A stretch of DNA of 64,000 nt from Pelagibacterium sediminicola (GCF_003390885.1 NZ_QMEL01000004.1:1-64000), one strand, 5' to 3'; shown: positions 7,927 to 18,242, counted from the first letter of the stretch. The notes: a model not told the origin generated them from the sequence alone. Numbers and translations: made by a program.

Positions 7927-8696
7927 CAATAAGGCTCCTTGGGAAGCGTGATGTTCTTTTTGGCGTGAAGGGCATCGACAAGCGCCTGCACCTCGGCGGT
8001 CGCTTCGTCCAGCCGCGCGATATCGGCACTGCGCAGGACGAGGTGGGTGAGGATATGGGTATGGCCCATCTGCGGATAGGACCCGATCTTGACGTCATCG
8101 TAACGCGACTGAATTTCGGCCAGCGGGTCGCCGAGCGCCCCCTCCCCGACCGCGGCGCTCACCGTCCGGCTGTCCACCTTCTGCCCGCCCTGAAGCGTCG
8201 GCGCGATGGCCTCGAGCATGGCCCGCATGATGACCGGCACCCCCGCCATCACATGCACATTGCCGATGCGGAACCCGGGCGCGGCGGAAACCGCATTGAC
8301 GATAAGCTCCGCACCCTCGGGAATGCGCGCCATGCGCAGCCGGGCATTGGTGATCTCGGTGCCCGTCTCGTTCCACCGCGCCTCGAGTATGGCCCGCGCC
8401 TCGGCGTTGATCGGCAAATCGACCCCGAACGCCTTCGCAATCGCCTCGGCGGTGATATCGTCATGGGTAGGACCGATGCCGCCCGTGGTGAAGACATAGG
8501 TGTAACCGGTCCGCAGCACGTTGACCGCCGCAACGATCATGTCCTCCTCGTCGGGAACGACGCGCACCTCGCTGAGCGCGATGCCCAGATCGGTGCAGAA
8601 CTCGGCGGTGGCCGCGATATTGACGTCCTTTGTCCGTCCCGAAAGGATTTCATCGCCGATAACGAGAAGACCGGCGGTGACGATGGGGGCACTCAT
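7926..8696 (-). CDS. CinA N-terminal / molybdopterin-binding domain protein
   Basis: This 256-residue cytoplasmic protein has the MoCF_biosynth/CinA N-terminal fold: [18 protein letters not shown] at the start, [18 protein letters not shown] at about residue 70 and [17 protein letters not shown] at about residue 155. It lacks the C-terminal nicotinamide-nucleotide amidase domain of full CinA, so its enzymatic role is unclear. The first ATG that fits the family is at 8696; an upstream in-frame ATG would add 17 unconserved residues. It is translationally coupled to gpt. Confidence 0.85.
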   Translation of the reverse strand: MSAPIVTAGLLVIGDEILSGRTKDVNIAATAEFCTDLGIALSEVRVVPDEEDMIVAAVNVLRTGYTYVFTTGGIGPTHDDITAEAIAKAFGVDLPINAEARAILEARWNETGTEITNARLRMARIPEGAELIVNAVSAAPGFRIGNVHVMAGVPVIMRAMLEAIAPTLQGGQKVDSRTVSAAVGEGALGDPLAEIQSRYDDVKIGSYPQMGHTHILTHLVLRSADIARLDEATAEVQALVDALHAKKNITLPKEPY

Positions 8697-8880
8697 GGTT
8701 CTGACCAACTGGAAACAAGGCAATCTGGATGCCCTTCCCCGGCCCAAAAATCAAGGAAGACCGTGCTTGAAGTGCGGTTTAATCACGCCTAAATTAGCGG
8801 CGTCCGCAACTTGACAGGCAGGTGCATGATGGATTTCGGCCCCGAAACGACGACGCTCATCGTTCTTTCAGGGGATTTCC

Positions 8881-10464
8881 ATGCCTGCACCCTTATCGAT
8901 TACCCTTTCCGGCATTTCATGGTCGACGCCTGACGGACATCCTGTCCTTGAGGGGATAGACCTCGCATTCGACGTCGAACGCACCGGGCTCATAGGCCGC
9001 AACGGTGTCGGCAAGACCACGCTTTTCAAGCTGATAACCGGCGAGATCATCCTGCAGGGCGGCGCGCTTGCGGTCCGCGGCACGCTCGGCGTTTTACGCC
9101 AGTCCGTGCAGGTAAGGAGCGATGAGACCATCGCCGACCTGTTCGGCGTTCGCGCGGCCCTCGACCTGCTCGACCGCGCCGAACGCGGCGAGGCGAGCGC
9201 GGACGAACTGGCCGAGGCCGATTGGACGCTCGAAGCCCGGCTTGAATCGATTCTCGAACGGACCGGGCTAAGCATCGGGCCGGACACGCCTTTAACGACG
9301 CTTTCAGGCGGCCAGCGCACCCGCGCGGCACTGGCCGCGCTCATCTTCGCCGAACCCGATTTCCTGTTGCTCGACGAGCCGACCAACAATCTCGACCGCG
9401 AGGGCCGGCGCGCCGTGGTCGAGCTTCTCGCCGCATGGCGGGCCGGCGCCATCGTTATCAGCCACGACCGCGAACTGCTCGACACAATGGACGCCATCGT
9501 CGAGCTGACCGCGCTCGGGGCAACACGCTATGGCGGCAACTGGAGCCATTATCGCGAGCGCAAGAGCGCCGAACTGGCGGCGGCGCAGCGCGGTTTAGCC
9601 GACGCCGAAAAACGGAACGAAGCCGTCGCCCGCAGCGCACAGCGGACCGCCGAACGCAAGGCGCGCCGCGACGGCGCGGGCCAGCGCAAGCGGGCGCGCG
9701 GCGACCTAGCCCCCATCTATCTCGACAAGCTCAAGGCCCAGTCCGAAGGCACGACCGGGGCCAATGCGCGACTGGCCGAGCGCCGTCATGCGGAAGCCGC
9801 CCAGGCGTTGGACGAGGCCAGAAAGCAGATCGAAGTGCTCACCCCGTTCTCGGTCTCGCTGGCCTCGACCAATTTGCCGGCAGGCAAAACGGTGCTGAGG
9901 CTCGACCGCGTCACTGCCGGCTACGATCCGGCCCGGCCCATCATCGACGATTTCAGCCTCGAGATCCGCGGGCCGGAGCGCGTTGCCATCACCGGCCCCA
10001 ACGGCAGCGGCAAGACGACGCTGTTGCGGGGGATCGCGGGCCAATTGCCACCGCTCTCGGGCAGCGCCGAGGTTTCCGTGCCGTTCGCGATGCTCGACCA
10101 GCGGATATCGCTGCTCGACCCAAGGATTTCGATCCGCGACAACTACCGCCGGATCAATCCCGATGAAGACGAAAACGCCTGCCGCGCTGCCCTCGCCCGC
10201 TTCATGTTCCGCGCCGACGCGGCCATGCAGAGGGTCGAAAGCCTCAGCGGCGGCCAGTTGCTGCGCGCCGGGCTGGCCTGCGTGCTGGGCACGGGAAAAC
10301 CACCGCAACTGCTGATCCTCGACGAACCGACCAACCATCTCGACATCGAGTCCATCGAAACGGTGGAAGCGGGCCTGCGCGCCTATGACGGCGCGCTGCT
10401 GGTGGTGAGCCATGACGAGGCGTTTCTGGAGGCTGTCGGGATTGAGCGGCGGGTGGAGTTATAG
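8881..10464 (+). CDS. ABC-F family ATP-binding protein
   Basis: This 527-residue soluble protein has two ABC ATPase domains and no membrane segments. Walker A motifs are GRNGVGKTTL (near residue 40) and GPNGSGKTTL (near 375). Signature motifs are LSGGQRTRAALA and LSGGQLLRAGLA, and the Walker B regions are FLLLDEPTNNLD and LLILDEPTNHLD. A long charged helical linker joins the domains, as in ABC-F proteins that act on the ribosome. The subgroup (housekeeping or antibiotic-resistance type) cannot be told from this. AGGGG precedes ATG 8881. Confidence 0.9.
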   Translation: MPAPLSITLSGISWSTPDGHPVLEGIDLAFDVERTGLIGRNGVGKTTLFKLITGEIILQGGALAVRGTLGVLRQSVQVRSDETIADLFGVRAALDLLDRAERGEASADELAEADWTLEARLESILERTGLSIGPDTPLTTLSGGQRTRAALAALIFAEPDFLLLDEPTNNLDREGRRAVVELLAAWRAGAIVISHDRELLDTMDAIVELTALGATRYGGNWSHYRERKSAELAAAQRGLADAEKRNEAVARSAQRTAERKARRDGAGQRKRARGDLAPIYLDKLKAQSEGTTGANARLAERRHAEAAQALDEARKQIEVLTPFSVSLASTNLPAGKTVLRLDRVTAGYDPARPIIDDFSLEIRGPERVAITGPNGSGKTTLLRGIAGQLPPLSGSAEVSVPFAMLDQRISLLDPRISIRDNYRRINPDEDENACRAALARFMFRADAAMQRVESLSGGQLLRAGLACVLGTGKPPQLLILDEPTNHLDIESIETVEAGLRAYDGALLVVSHDEAFLEAVGIERRVEL

Positions 10465-10493
10465 GCGAAATCAGCACCAAAGCTCTTGATTGG

Positions 10494-10634
10494 CATCGCT
10501 GGCCCCCTCCCCCCCAGCCCCTCTCCCACGAGGGGAGAGGGGGGGCTCGTGTGGCTGCTCCACGGTTTCCCTTCTCCCCTCGTGGGAGAAGGTGGCCGGA
10601 GCGAAGCGGAGGTCGGATGAGGGGGCCAGCGATG
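10494..10634. repeat. Intergenic repeat family A, copy 1
   Basis: This 141-bp element is bounded by perfect 16-bp terminal inverted repeats (CATCGCTGGCCCCCTC). Inside are two complementary arms, CCCTCTCCCACGAGGGGAGAGG and CCTTCTCCCCTCGTGGGAGAAGG, so the RNA can fold into hairpins. It lies between the ABC-F gene and sfsA, both on the plus strand. It has no coding capacity. Confidence 0.85.
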
Positions 10635-10729
10635 TCTCAGTCGGACTCTGCCCCCCGAGGGTGACATCGAGAGCGCAGCGCGGTACAGCCGCAAATACCT
10701 TTCCCGACACCAATCACACGTTCCGATAA

Positions 10730-11440
10730 ATGCCTTTCCCAACTCCCCTCACACGCGGCACCCTCGTCAAGCGCTACAAGCGGTTCCTGGCCGATGTCAT
10801 TCTTGAGGATGGCCCCGAAATCACCGCCCATTGCGCCAATCCCGGCGGGATGATCGGGCTCAACATGCCCGGTTTGCCGGTGTGGCTCTCGAAATCCGAC
10901 AACCCCAAGCGCAAGCTGGCGTGGTCGCTCGAACTGGTGGAACTGCCCACGGGGCTGGTGGGCATCAACACCGCACACCCCAACCGGATCGTTGCCACGG
11001 CCCTCAAGGCCGGGCTGATCGGGGAACTGGCGGAATATACGACCGTTCGCCCCGAGGTGCGGTACGGGGAAAAGAGCCGCGTCGATTTCCTTTTGACCGG
11101 CGAAGGGCTTCCCGATTGCTATCTCGAGATCAAGAACGTGCATCTGGCGCGTGAAGCGGGGCTGGCCGAGTTTCCCGATGCGGTCACCGCGCGGGGCGCG
11201 CGGCATCTCAATGAACTGGCCGCGATGCGGGACAAGGGGTTCCGCGCCGTCATGCTCTATCTCGTCCAGCGCACCGACTGCACCGGCTTTGCCCTCGCCG
11301 CCGATATCGACCCCGTCTATGCCGCCGCTTTCGACGCGGCGACGGCGCGCGGTGTTGAAGCCTTGTGCTACGCCACCGATATATCCCTGGACGGCATAAC
11401 GCTTGCCGCCCCCCTTCCCTTCACCACGGCGCGCCGTTAG
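10730..11440 (+). CDS. sfsA: SfsA family DNA-binding protein / nuclease
   Basis: This 236-residue cytoplasmic protein matches SfsA along its whole length. KRYKRFLADVIL is the N-terminal OB-like segment, HCANPGGM is the conserved turn, and EKSRVDFLL, followed by CYLEIKNVHLA, carries the Asp and Glu-x-Lys of the PD-(D/E)xK nuclease-like core. SfsA was first described as a sugar-fermentation stimulation protein. The start is the ATG just after repeat A copy 1. Confidence 0.92.
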   Translation: MPFPTPLTRGTLVKRYKRFLADVILEDGPEITAHCANPGGMIGLNMPGLPVWLSKSDNPKRKLAWSLELVELPTGLVGINTAHPNRIVATALKAGLIGELAEYTTVRPEVRYGEKSRVDFLLTGEGLPDCYLEIKNVHLAREAGLAEFPDAVTARGARHLNELAAMRDKGFRAVMLYLVQRTDCTGFALAADIDPVYAAAFDAATARGVEALCYATDISLDGITLAAPLPFTTARR

Positions 11441-11467
11441 GGTTGCCGCAGTCAGCCGGAGGCCACG

Positions 11468-12301
11468 ATGACCACCTATGTCGACGCGACATCGAAGAAA
11501 AAGCGCATGCACGGGGTCATCCCGCTACACGGTGAGGAAGGCTTTGCCGGAATGCGCAAGGCCGGCGCACTGACCGCCGAAGTGCTCGACCTCGTCGCGC
11601 CCATGGTCGAACCGGGCACCCCGACCGAAAGGATCGACCGCTTCATCTACGAGTTTGCCCGCGACAACGGCGCGATGCCCGCAACGCTCAACTATCGCGG
11701 CTATCGTTATTCGTCCTGCACATCGATCAACCATGTGGTGTGCCACGGCATGCCCTCGGACAAGCCCCTGCGCGAAGGCGACATCGTCAATATCGACGTG
11801 ACGCTGATCGTTGATGGCTGGCACGGCGATTCGAGCCGCATGTACACGGTCGGCGCGGTGTCGCGCAAAGCCGAGCGACTGATAGAAGTGACCTATGAAT
11901 GTCTCCGGCTCGGCATCGAAGCGGCAAAACCGGGCAACACCACCGGCGATATCGGCGCCGCCATCCAGCGCTACGCTGAAGCCGAGCGCACCAGCGTGGT
12001 GCGCGATTTCGTAGGCCACGGCATCGGCAGGCTGTTCCACGACGAACCCAATATCCTCCATTTCGGCAATCCGGGCACGGGCGTGGAATTGAAGCCGGGG
12101 ATGATCTTCACCATCGAACCCATGATCAATCTGGGCCGCCCGCAGGTGAAGATTCTCAACGATGGCTGGACCGCCGTAACCCGCGACCGCACACTCTCCG
12201 CCCAGTGCGAGCATTCCGTGGGCATCACCGAAACCGGGGTGGAAATCTTCACCCTCTCACCCCGCGACATCTTCAACCCCCTGATCGCCCGGACGGCATG
12301 A
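11468..12301 (+). CDS. map: Type I methionine aminopeptidase
   Basis: This 277-residue cytoplasmic metalloprotease removes N-terminal methionine from new proteins. The metal ligands are present: Asp110 (VNIDVT), Asp121 (WHGDSS), the His of [13 protein letters not shown], the Glu of FTIEPMI and the Glu of [12 protein letters not shown]. Substrate-side His93 sits in VCHGMP. The start has CCGGAGG just upstream. The stop overlaps the radC start by four bases (ATGA), so the pair is coupled. Confidence 0.95.
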   Translation: MTTYVDATSKKKRMHGVIPLHGEEGFAGMRKAGALTAEVLDLVAPMVEPGTPTERIDRFIYEFARDNGAMPATLNYRGYRYSSCTSINHVVCHGMPSDKPLREGDIVNIDVTLIVDGWHGDSSRMYTVGAVSRKAERLIEVTYECLRLGIEAAKPGNTTGDIGAAIQRYAEAERTSVVRDFVGHGIGRLFHDEPNILHFGNPGTGVELKPGMIFTIEPMINLGRPQVKILNDGWTAVTRDRTLSAQCEHSVGITETGVEIFTLSPRDIFNPLIARTA

Positions 12302-13011
12302 CGATCAAGCACACCAGAGAGGGCGCGCTCGAGGAAGCCCGGCCCCACTATATCGGGCATCGCGAACGCCTGCGCGAGCGGTTCGTCACCGGCGGCGGCG
12401 CGGCGTTGCAGGACTATGAACTGCTCGAACTGCTGCTGTTCCGCATCCTGCCCCGCCGCGACACCAAGCCGGTTGCCAAGGCTATGCTGGAACGCTTCGG
12501 CAGCTTTTCCGAGGCGCTCGGCGCCCCGCCCCACCTGCTCGAGGAGATCGACGGGCTCGGCCCCAAGGCGATCGCGGATCTGAAGGTCATCCTCGCCGCC
12601 GCCCAGCGCATCGGGCGCGACGCGATCCTCAACAAGCCGATCCTTGGCTCGTGGGGGGAAGTGATCGACTATTGCAAGGCGCAGATGGCCTATGAAGCGA
12701 CCGAGCAGTTCCGCATCCTGTTCCTTGACAAGAAGAACCGGCTTATCGCCGACGAGGTGCAGCAGACAGGCACCGTGGATCACACCCCGGTCTATCCCCG
12801 CGAGGTCATCAAGCGTTCGCTCGAACTTTCGGCCACCGCGCTGATCCTCGTCCACAACCACCCCTCGGGCGACCCCGCCCCCTCTTCGGCCGATATCCAG
12901 ATGACGCGCCAGATCGCCGATGTTGCCAAGCCCCTTGGTATCGTGGTGCACGACCACATCATCATCGGCCGCTCGGGACACAGCTCACTCAGGGGATTGA
13001 AGCTGATCTAG
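12298..13011 (+). CDS. radC: RadC family JAB/MPN domain protein
   Basis: This 237-residue protein has a helix-hairpin-helix-like N-terminus ([17 protein letters not shown]) and a C-terminal JAMM metal site, [17 protein letters not shown], with His186, His188 and Asp199. RadC is widely conserved and was once linked to DNA repair, but its molecular function is unsettled. It starts within the last codons of map (ATGA overlap). Confidence 0.93.
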   Translation: MTIKHTREGALEEARPHYIGHRERLRERFVTGGGAALQDYELLELLLFRILPRRDTKPVAKAMLERFGSFSEALGAPPHLLEEIDGLGPKAIADLKVILAAAQRIGRDAILNKPILGSWGEVIDYCKAQMAYEATEQFRILFLDKKNRLIADEVQQTGTVDHTPVYPREVIKRSLELSATALILVHNHPSGDPAPSSADIQMTRQIADVAKPLGIVVHDHIIIGRSGHSSLRGLKLI

Positions 13012-13012
13012 G

Positions 13013-13175
13013 CCGGTTCAGGCTCTGGTGGAAACAGCCTCGCACTCTCCCCTCGCTTTTCCGGCGAAAGCCGGAATCCAGAACGAAGTCTCAGCTTGCG
13101 CGGATATCGAGGCATGGACTCCGGCTTTCGCCGGAGAAGCGAACGGGGAGTTCTGCCGATTCCATTAAAGCCAGA
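13013..13175. repeat. Intergenic repeat family C, copy 1
   Basis: This ~160-bp element has imperfect terminal inverted repeats related to CCGGCTTTGATGGAAACAGC. Internally TTTTCCGGCGAAAGCCGG and its partner GGACTCCGGCTTTCGCCGGAG pair. It is closely similar to copy 4 near 46.8 kb, including the flanks. It lies between the convergent radC and acetyltransferase genes. Confidence 0.75.
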
Positions 13176-13181
13176 ACGGTT

Positions 13182-14342
13182 CTAGCTTCTGCCCGCGACC
13201 GTCCTGCGCAGCCTTTTGGCCAGATCGAACCAGTTGCGGTTGCCCTTGATCCGGGTGCGCACGTGTTCGTTGAGCTGCTGGCCGGCCCGCGCGAGGTGGC
13301 CGAGCGGGGTCAGCGCGTGGCTGTAATGGGCGATCTCGATCGCTTCATTGCACCACTGACGTTTTTCGTCATTTTCCCCACGCCCCATGTCGATAAAGGC
13401 GTGCCCGTCCCCGAACGCGGTCTGCATGACGCGCAGGAGACCCTGCTTGCCGGGTGAGCCGGCCTGGGTTTGGGGGCACGTGGTCATCGAGGAAATGAGG
13501 CAGAACAGCCCGCCGCCCGCCGAAAGATTGTAACGCACCGCGATGATCCGGCCATCGAGCCGCAGGACCTGCAACACGCCCCCGGCGCGGCGGAACGCGT
13601 CCTTGTAGAACGCGCGTACGCGCGGGGCGGCGAAGGGATCGGCAATGCCCAACTCCCGGAATCGGGCGGCCTTCTGGGCGAACATGGTATCGATCACATC
13701 CGATACCGCATCGCCCGCGACGAGAACCTCGAAACCGATTTTCCCCAACGCCTCGAGTTTGGCGCTCTGCTGACGGTCGACCTTGCGGCGGCGCTTGTTG
13801 CGCCGGGCCGCATCGCACGCCTCCCAGCTTGGAAAGCGCGCGCGGAAAACCCTGTCAGCGGCCGGAACGGACGTGAAAAATTCCGCAAGCCCGGTCAACC
13901 GCGCGATATCGGTGGGAACGTTGGAAAGGTTCACCACGTCCGCATCGAGCGGAAGCTGGGTCAGCCGGTTCCAGAGCTGGTGCTTGTCGAAATCGGTCAT
14001 CATGGCAAATGCCGGCTTGTCGATCAGCGGGGCGGACATGCCCAGATGATCCCCGGTCAGCCACGTTATGGCGCTGAACCCGACCGACCGGGTCCGTTGG
14101 AGGGGCAGCAGCATGACGGGGCGGTCGTCCCGCTGGGCGAGCAGGAACAGCCGGTCTTCCTCGCGCACCGCGAAGTGATCGAGCCATGCGCGGACGAACT
14201 CGATCCCCTGCCCCGGATTGTCGATGCCTTCCGCCTCGAGCACGCTCCATGCCGCCTCGACATCGGCAAGCCGTTCGGTCGCCGTCACCGAAATGCCCGG
14301 TACGACAAAGCTGGCCTCGTCCACAAAGGCTGGCGCGCCCAT
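13182..14342 (-). CDS. CelD/BcsL-type GNAT acetyltransferase
   Basis: This 386-residue cytoplasmic protein resembles the acetyltransferase family associated with cellulose and exopolysaccharide synthesis. An N-terminal GNAT-like half holds WLTGDHLGMSAPL and a basic linker ARRNKRRRKVDRQ. The C-terminal FemAB/GNAT fold holds RLDGRIIAVRYNL and FIDMGRGENDEKRQW. The substrate is unknown and no polysaccharide genes lie next to it. ATG 14342 is chosen because GGGGGAAA precedes it; an upstream ATG lacks such a site. Confidence 0.75.
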   Translation of the reverse strand: MGAPAFVDEASFVVPGISVTATERLADVEAAWSVLEAEGIDNPGQGIEFVRAWLDHFAVREEDRLFLLAQRDDRPVMLLPLQRTRSVGFSAITWLTGDHLGMSAPLIDKPAFAMMTDFDKHQLWNRLTQLPLDADVVNLSNVPTDIARLTGLAEFFTSVPAADRVFRARFPSWEACDAARRNKRRRKVDRQQSAKLEALGKIGFEVLVAGDAVSDVIDTMFAQKAARFRELGIADPFAAPRVRAFYKDAFRRAGGVLQVLRLDGRIIAVRYNLSAGGGLFCLISSMTTCPQTQAGSPGKQGLLRVMQTAFGDGHAFIDMGRGENDEKRQWCNEAIEIAHYSHALTPLGHLARAGQQLNEHVRTRIKGNRNWFDLAKRLRRTVAGRS

Positions 14343-14449
14343 GGTATTTCCCCCATCTGTCGGGGCAACCATGGGGCAAATACGTAAACTCACGGTTTCC
14401 CGGAGCCGTCAAACTTGCACGCAAATGGCCGCAATAGGGCCGAGAGTCC

Positions 14450-15187
14450 TCAGCCGAACTGGTTAAGGAACGGAAGGTTTGCCTGGAACCAGAAGGCGAG
14501 CCGGGTGAAATTGCCCGTGATGAACAGGATGCCAACGATGACAAGCAGCGCGCCCATGATCTTTTCGATCGTGCCCAGATGCTTCTTGAACCCGTCGAAG
14601 AATGAAAGGAACGGCCCCAGCGCCAGCGCGGCCAGGATGAACGGCACGCCGAGCCCCGCCGAATAGACCGCCAGCAGCGCGGCGCCTTCCCAGGCGGTGT
14701 TCTGATTGGCCGACACCACGAGGATCGCCGCCAGCACCGGCCCGATGCACGGCGTCCACCCGATGGCGAACGCCAGCCCCAACAGGAACCCGCCCAGCGG
14801 TCCGCTGGCCAGCTTTGGCCCTTCCATGCGCATTTGCCTATAGAGCATGGAAATACGGAAGACGCCGAGGAAGTGCAGGCCCATGATGATGATCACGATG
14901 CCCGCCAGCGGCATCAGCACCGGCAGCGCGCGGCGCAGCGCCTGCCCGAAAAACGTTGCCGTGGCGCCAAAGGCGATGAAGACCAGCGAAAAGCCGAGGA
15001 CGAACGCCAGCGCGGTGATCGCCGTGCGCCGGTAAAGCGCCCCGCCCGCAACGCCCTCTTCACGCAGGCGCTCAAACGTCGCCCCCGACATGTAGGTGAG
15101 ATAGGCAGGCACCAGCGGCAGCACGCACGGGCTGAGAAAACTCAGCACCCCCGCTCCGAACACAACCGGCAATTCGAACCCGAACAT
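14450..15187 (-). CDS. ccdA: CcdA/DsbD-type membrane thiol reductant transporter
   Basis: This 245-residue inner-membrane protein has six hydrophobic segments. Its redox cysteines lie in SPCVLPLVPAY (Cys21) and GWTPCIGP (Cys147), the signature pair of CcdA. The family moves reducing equivalents from cytoplasmic thioredoxin to periplasmic proteins for cytochrome c maturation. No other cytochrome c gene is adjacent, so the physiological partner is not visible here. Confidence 0.9.
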   Translation of the reverse strand: MFGFELPVVFGAGVLSFLSPCVLPLVPAYLTYMSGATFERLREEGVAGGALYRRTAITALAFVLGFSLVFIAFGATATFFGQALRRALPVLMPLAGIVIIIMGLHFLGVFRISMLYRQMRMEGPKLASGPLGGFLLGLAFAIGWTPCIGPVLAAILVVSANQNTAWEGAALLAVYSAGLGVPFILAALALGPFLSFFDGFKKHLGTIEKIMGALLVIVGILFITGNFTRLAFWFQANLPFLNQFG

Positions 15188-15441
15188 CTTCCGCTCCGCA
15201 AACCTTTGCCGTCCCTTGTATAGCCCCGGCTCAGGGGCACAATGGCTCCAATTGTCTCATCGCGCCGTTTTGATGCGTGCGTTGCGGCGCGGGCTGAATG
15301 AACCGGGTAAAGGCGGAGAAAGAAAGAGGGATTCTGAAGCCTCCGAACACACCAACCAACGAAATAGAACCTTTGGGGACTAGGATTCCCCCGCGCGCCA
15401 TACTAACAAGCCAGCAACCAGCGACCATTCCGGGACCCGCC

Positions 15442-16113
15442 ATGAGCAGCCGGCCGATCAAGATTTCACCCTCCATCCTTTCCGCAGACTTTGCCCGGCT
15501 GGGCGATGAGGTGCGCGCCATCGAGGCCGGCGGGTGCGACTGGGTGCATGTGGACGTGATGGACGGCCATTTCGTGCCCAACATCTCCATCGGCCCGCTG
15601 ATCGTCGAGGCGATCCGGCCCGTGACCGCCCTGCCCCTCGACGTTCACCTGATGATCGCCCCCGTCGATCCTTATCTCGAAGCCTTCGCCAGGGCGGGCG
15701 CCGACATCATCACCATCCACGCCGAAGCCGGCCCGCACCTCGACCGTTCGCTGCAGGCCATCAAGGCGCTGGGCAAGAAGGCCGGGGTGGCGCTCAACCC
15801 CGCAACCCCCGTCTCGGCCATCCAGCACGTCCTCGACCGGCTCGACCTCGTTCTGGTGATGAGCGTCAATCCCGGCTTCGGCGGGCAGGCCTTCATCCAC
15901 GACGCCATCGAAAAGGTACGGCAGGTCAATGCACTCATTGACGAGCGCCCCATCGAAATCGAGGTGGATGGCGGGGTCGACCCCTCTAATGCCGGCAAGC
16001 TCGCCGCCGCAGGCGCCACCGCGCTGGTCGCCGGGTCGGCGATCTACAAGGGCAACGACCCCACGACCTACGGCCCGCGCATCGCGGCTATACGCGAGGC
16101 GGCGGACATATGA
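15442..16113 (+). CDS. rpe: Ribulose-phosphate 3-epimerase
   Basis: This 223-residue TIM-barrel enzyme interconverts ribulose 5-phosphate and xylulose 5-phosphate in the pentose phosphate pathway. KISPSILSADF opens the first strand, WVHVDVMDGHFVPNISIG carries the metal-binding His and Asp, VHLMI follows, and VMSVNPGFGGQ and EVDGGVDPSN form the catalytic and phosphate-binding loops. ATG 15442 matches the family's N-terminus; the frame stays open upstream to 15298 but that extension looks non-coding. Confidence 0.95.
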   Translation: MSSRPIKISPSILSADFARLGDEVRAIEAGGCDWVHVDVMDGHFVPNISIGPLIVEAIRPVTALPLDVHLMIAPVDPYLEAFARAGADIITIHAEAGPHLDRSLQAIKALGKKAGVALNPATPVSAIQHVLDRLDLVLVMSVNPGFGGQAFIHDAIEKVRQVNALIDERPIEIEVDGGVDPSNAGKLAAAGATALVAGSAIYKGNDPTTYGPRIAAIREAADI

Positions 16114-16132
16114 GTTCGATGCCGGCATCGCT

Positions 16133-16228
16133 CTGGACCCCGGCAATGAATACAGGGGTGACATTGGAGATGAGGACAATCTCGCCAAAAACACCATTGT
16201 CATTCCAGGATTTATTCCCGGAATCCAG
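16133..16228. repeat. Intergenic repeat family D, copy 1
   Basis: This ~96-bp inverted-repeat element reads CTGGACCCCGGCAATGAATACAGGGGTGACA at one end and GTCATTCCAGGATTTATTCCCGGAATCCAG at the other. The arms are related, slightly diverged copies of one sequence. It fills most of the rpe-purB gap. Confidence 0.7.
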
Positions 16229-16283
16229 CAGCGGCGTCTCAGCAGACACGTGAATCACTTCCTGAACAACGGATGCTAACCGA

Positions 16284-17588
16284 ATGATCCCTCGCTATTC
16301 CCGTCCCGAGATGGTTTCCATCTGGTCTCCCGAAACCAAGTTCAGGATCTGGTTCGAGATCGAAGCGCACGCGACCACCGCGCAGGCACGGCTCGGCGTC
16401 GTCCCGCAGGCCTCCGCAGATGAAATCTGGGCCAAGGGCAAGGATGCGAAATTCGATGTTGCGCGGATCGATGAGATCGAGCGCGAGGTCAAGCACGACG
16501 TCATCGCCTTTCTCACTCATCTGGCCGAAATCGTCGGGCCCGAGGCAAGGTTCGTCCATCAGGGCATGACGTCATCGGACGTGCTCGACACCACGCTCTC
16601 GGTGCAGCTCGCCCGCGCTTCGGACCTGCTCTTGGCCGATATCGACGCCCTGCTCACAGCCCTCAGGAAGCGCGCCTATGAGCACAAGGACACCATCACC
16701 ATCGGCCGCAGCCACGGCATCCATGCCGAACCGACCACATTCGGGATCAAGCTCGCGCAGGCCTATGCCGAATTTTCCCGCTGCCGCGAGCGGCTGGTCA
16801 ACGCGCGCAGGGAAATCGCCACCTGCGCGATCTCGGGCGCGGTCGGCTCTTTCGCCAATATCGACCCTTCGGTCGAGGAATATGTGGCCGAGCAGATGGG
16901 GCTGGAGGTCGAGCCCGTCTCGACGCAGGTGATCCCGCGCGACAGGCACGCCATGTTCTTTGCAACGCTGGGCGTCATCGCTTCGTCCATCGAGCGGCTG
17001 GCCACCGAAATCCGCCATTTGCAGCGCACCGAAGTGCTGGAAGCGGAAGAATATTTCTCGCCCGGCCAGAAGGGCTCCTCGGCCATGCCGCACAAGCGCA
17101 ACCCGGTGTTGACCGAAAACCTCACGGGGCTCGCCCGCCTCGTGCGCGGCATGGTGACCCCGGCGCTCGAAAACGTCGCGCTCTGGCACGAGCGCGATAT
17201 CTCGCACTCGTCCGTCGAGCGCATGATCGGGCCTGATGCCACCGTGACGCTGGATTTCGCGCTGGCGCGGCTGACCAACGTCATCGAAAATCTCGTCGTC
17301 TACCCGCAAAACATGAAGGCCAATATGGACAAGCTCGGCGGCCTGCACAATTCGCAGCGCTTCCTGCTGGCGCTGACCCAGGCCGGGATGAGCCGCGAGG
17401 AAAGCTATTCGGCGGTACAGCGCAACGCCATGAAGGTCTGGCGCGGCGAAGGCGCGTTCCCCGATTTTCTAAAGGCGGACCCGGAAGTGTCCGCAAAGCT
17501 CTCCGATGCCGAGATCGACGCCAGCTTCGACGACGCCTATCACCTCAAGCACGTCGATACGATCTTCAGGCGGGTGTTCGGAAAATAG
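16284..17588 (+). CDS. purB: Adenylosuccinate lyase
   Basis: This 434-residue cytoplasmic enzyme cleaves SAICAR to AICAR and adenylosuccinate to AMP, releasing fumarate both times. GRSHGIHAEPT carries the catalytic His (about residue 147), MTSSDVLDT is the first conserved block, and GSSAMPHKRNP near residue 264 is the flexible signature loop with the catalytic serine. Full length for the family. It opens the purine gene cluster that continues with purC. Confidence 0.97.
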   Translation: MIPRYSRPEMVSIWSPETKFRIWFEIEAHATTAQARLGVVPQASADEIWAKGKDAKFDVARIDEIEREVKHDVIAFLTHLAEIVGPEARFVHQGMTSSDVLDTTLSVQLARASDLLLADIDALLTALRKRAYEHKDTITIGRSHGIHAEPTTFGIKLAQAYAEFSRCRERLVNARREIATCAISGAVGSFANIDPSVEEYVAEQMGLEVEPVSTQVIPRDRHAMFFATLGVIASSIERLATEIRHLQRTEVLEAEEYFSPGQKGSSAMPHKRNPVLTENLTGLARLVRGMVTPALENVALWHERDISHSSVERMIGPDATVTLDFALARLTNVIENLVVYPQNMKANMDKLGGLHNSQRFLLALTQAGMSREESYSAVQRNAMKVWRGEGAFPDFLKADPEVSAKLSDAEIDASFDDAYHLKHVDTIFRRVFGK

Positions 17589-17657
17589 CCGCCCGGAAGT
17601 CCGCAGTTGAATTGCCCGCGCCGGGTGCCAACATAGCGGAAGAGTTCAAATCAGGGC

Positions 17658-18215
17658 ATGAGTATGAAAACCGCCGACGCCGATATCCTTGTCGTTCCCG
17701 GCCTTGGCCATTCCGGTCCGGGCCACTGGCAGCACCGTTGGGTGGACAAGATCAGGACCGCACGATTCGTCGAACAGGACGAATGGGATGCACCCGTCTT
17801 CGAGGACTGGGTAACAACGCTCGAGCGTCAAATCTTCATGGCGACGCGCCCGGTGATCCTTGTCGGGCATTCGCTGGGCGTTTCCGCCATCGTCGCGGCC
17901 AACCGGAATCTGGCCGACACCAAGGTCAAGGCCGCATTCCTCGTCGCCCCGCCGGACGTGGACGAGCATCCTGACGTGCCCGCCGCCACCGCTCCCTTCA
18001 AGGGCCTGCCGCGCGACCCGCTCAAGTTCCCCTCGATGCTGGTGGCGTCCTCCAACGACCCCTATTGCACCGTCGAGCGCGCCGCCGACCTCGCCTCCGC
18101 CTGGGGCTCGGACTTCCACATCGCGGGCGACGCGGGCCATATCAACGCCGAATCGGGCCACGGACCGTGGCCGGAAGGGCTGCTGATGTTCACGCGGCTG
18201 ATGGGGCGGATTTAG
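17658..18215 (+). CDS. RBBP9/YdeN family serine hydrolase
   Basis: This 185-residue alpha/beta hydrolase is of the small RBBP9/YdeN type. Its motifs are ILVVPGLGHSGPGHWQ (oxyanion loop), LVGHSLG (nucleophile Ser), ASSNDPYC (acid Asp) and GDAGHINAESGHGPWPEG (catalytic His). Substrates of bacterial members are unknown. It lies between purB and the convergent ATPase zeta gene and is probably cytoplasmic. Confidence 0.88.
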   Translation: MSMKTADADILVVPGLGHSGPGHWQHRWVDKIRTARFVEQDEWDAPVFEDWVTTLERQIFMATRPVILVGHSLGVSAIVAANRNLADTKVKAAFLVAPPDVDEHPDVPAATAPFKGLPRDPLKFPSMLVASSNDPYCTVERAADLASAWGSDFHIAGDAGHINAESGHGPWPEGLLMFTRLMGRI

Positions 18216-18242
18216 AGCCGTCAGGAACCCGTTCGCGTTTGC

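Noticed and set aside
10494..10634. Family A repeat considered as a CRISPR array
   Set aside because: It is a single self-complementary element with terminal inverted repeats. There are no regularly spaced direct repeats with unique spacers.
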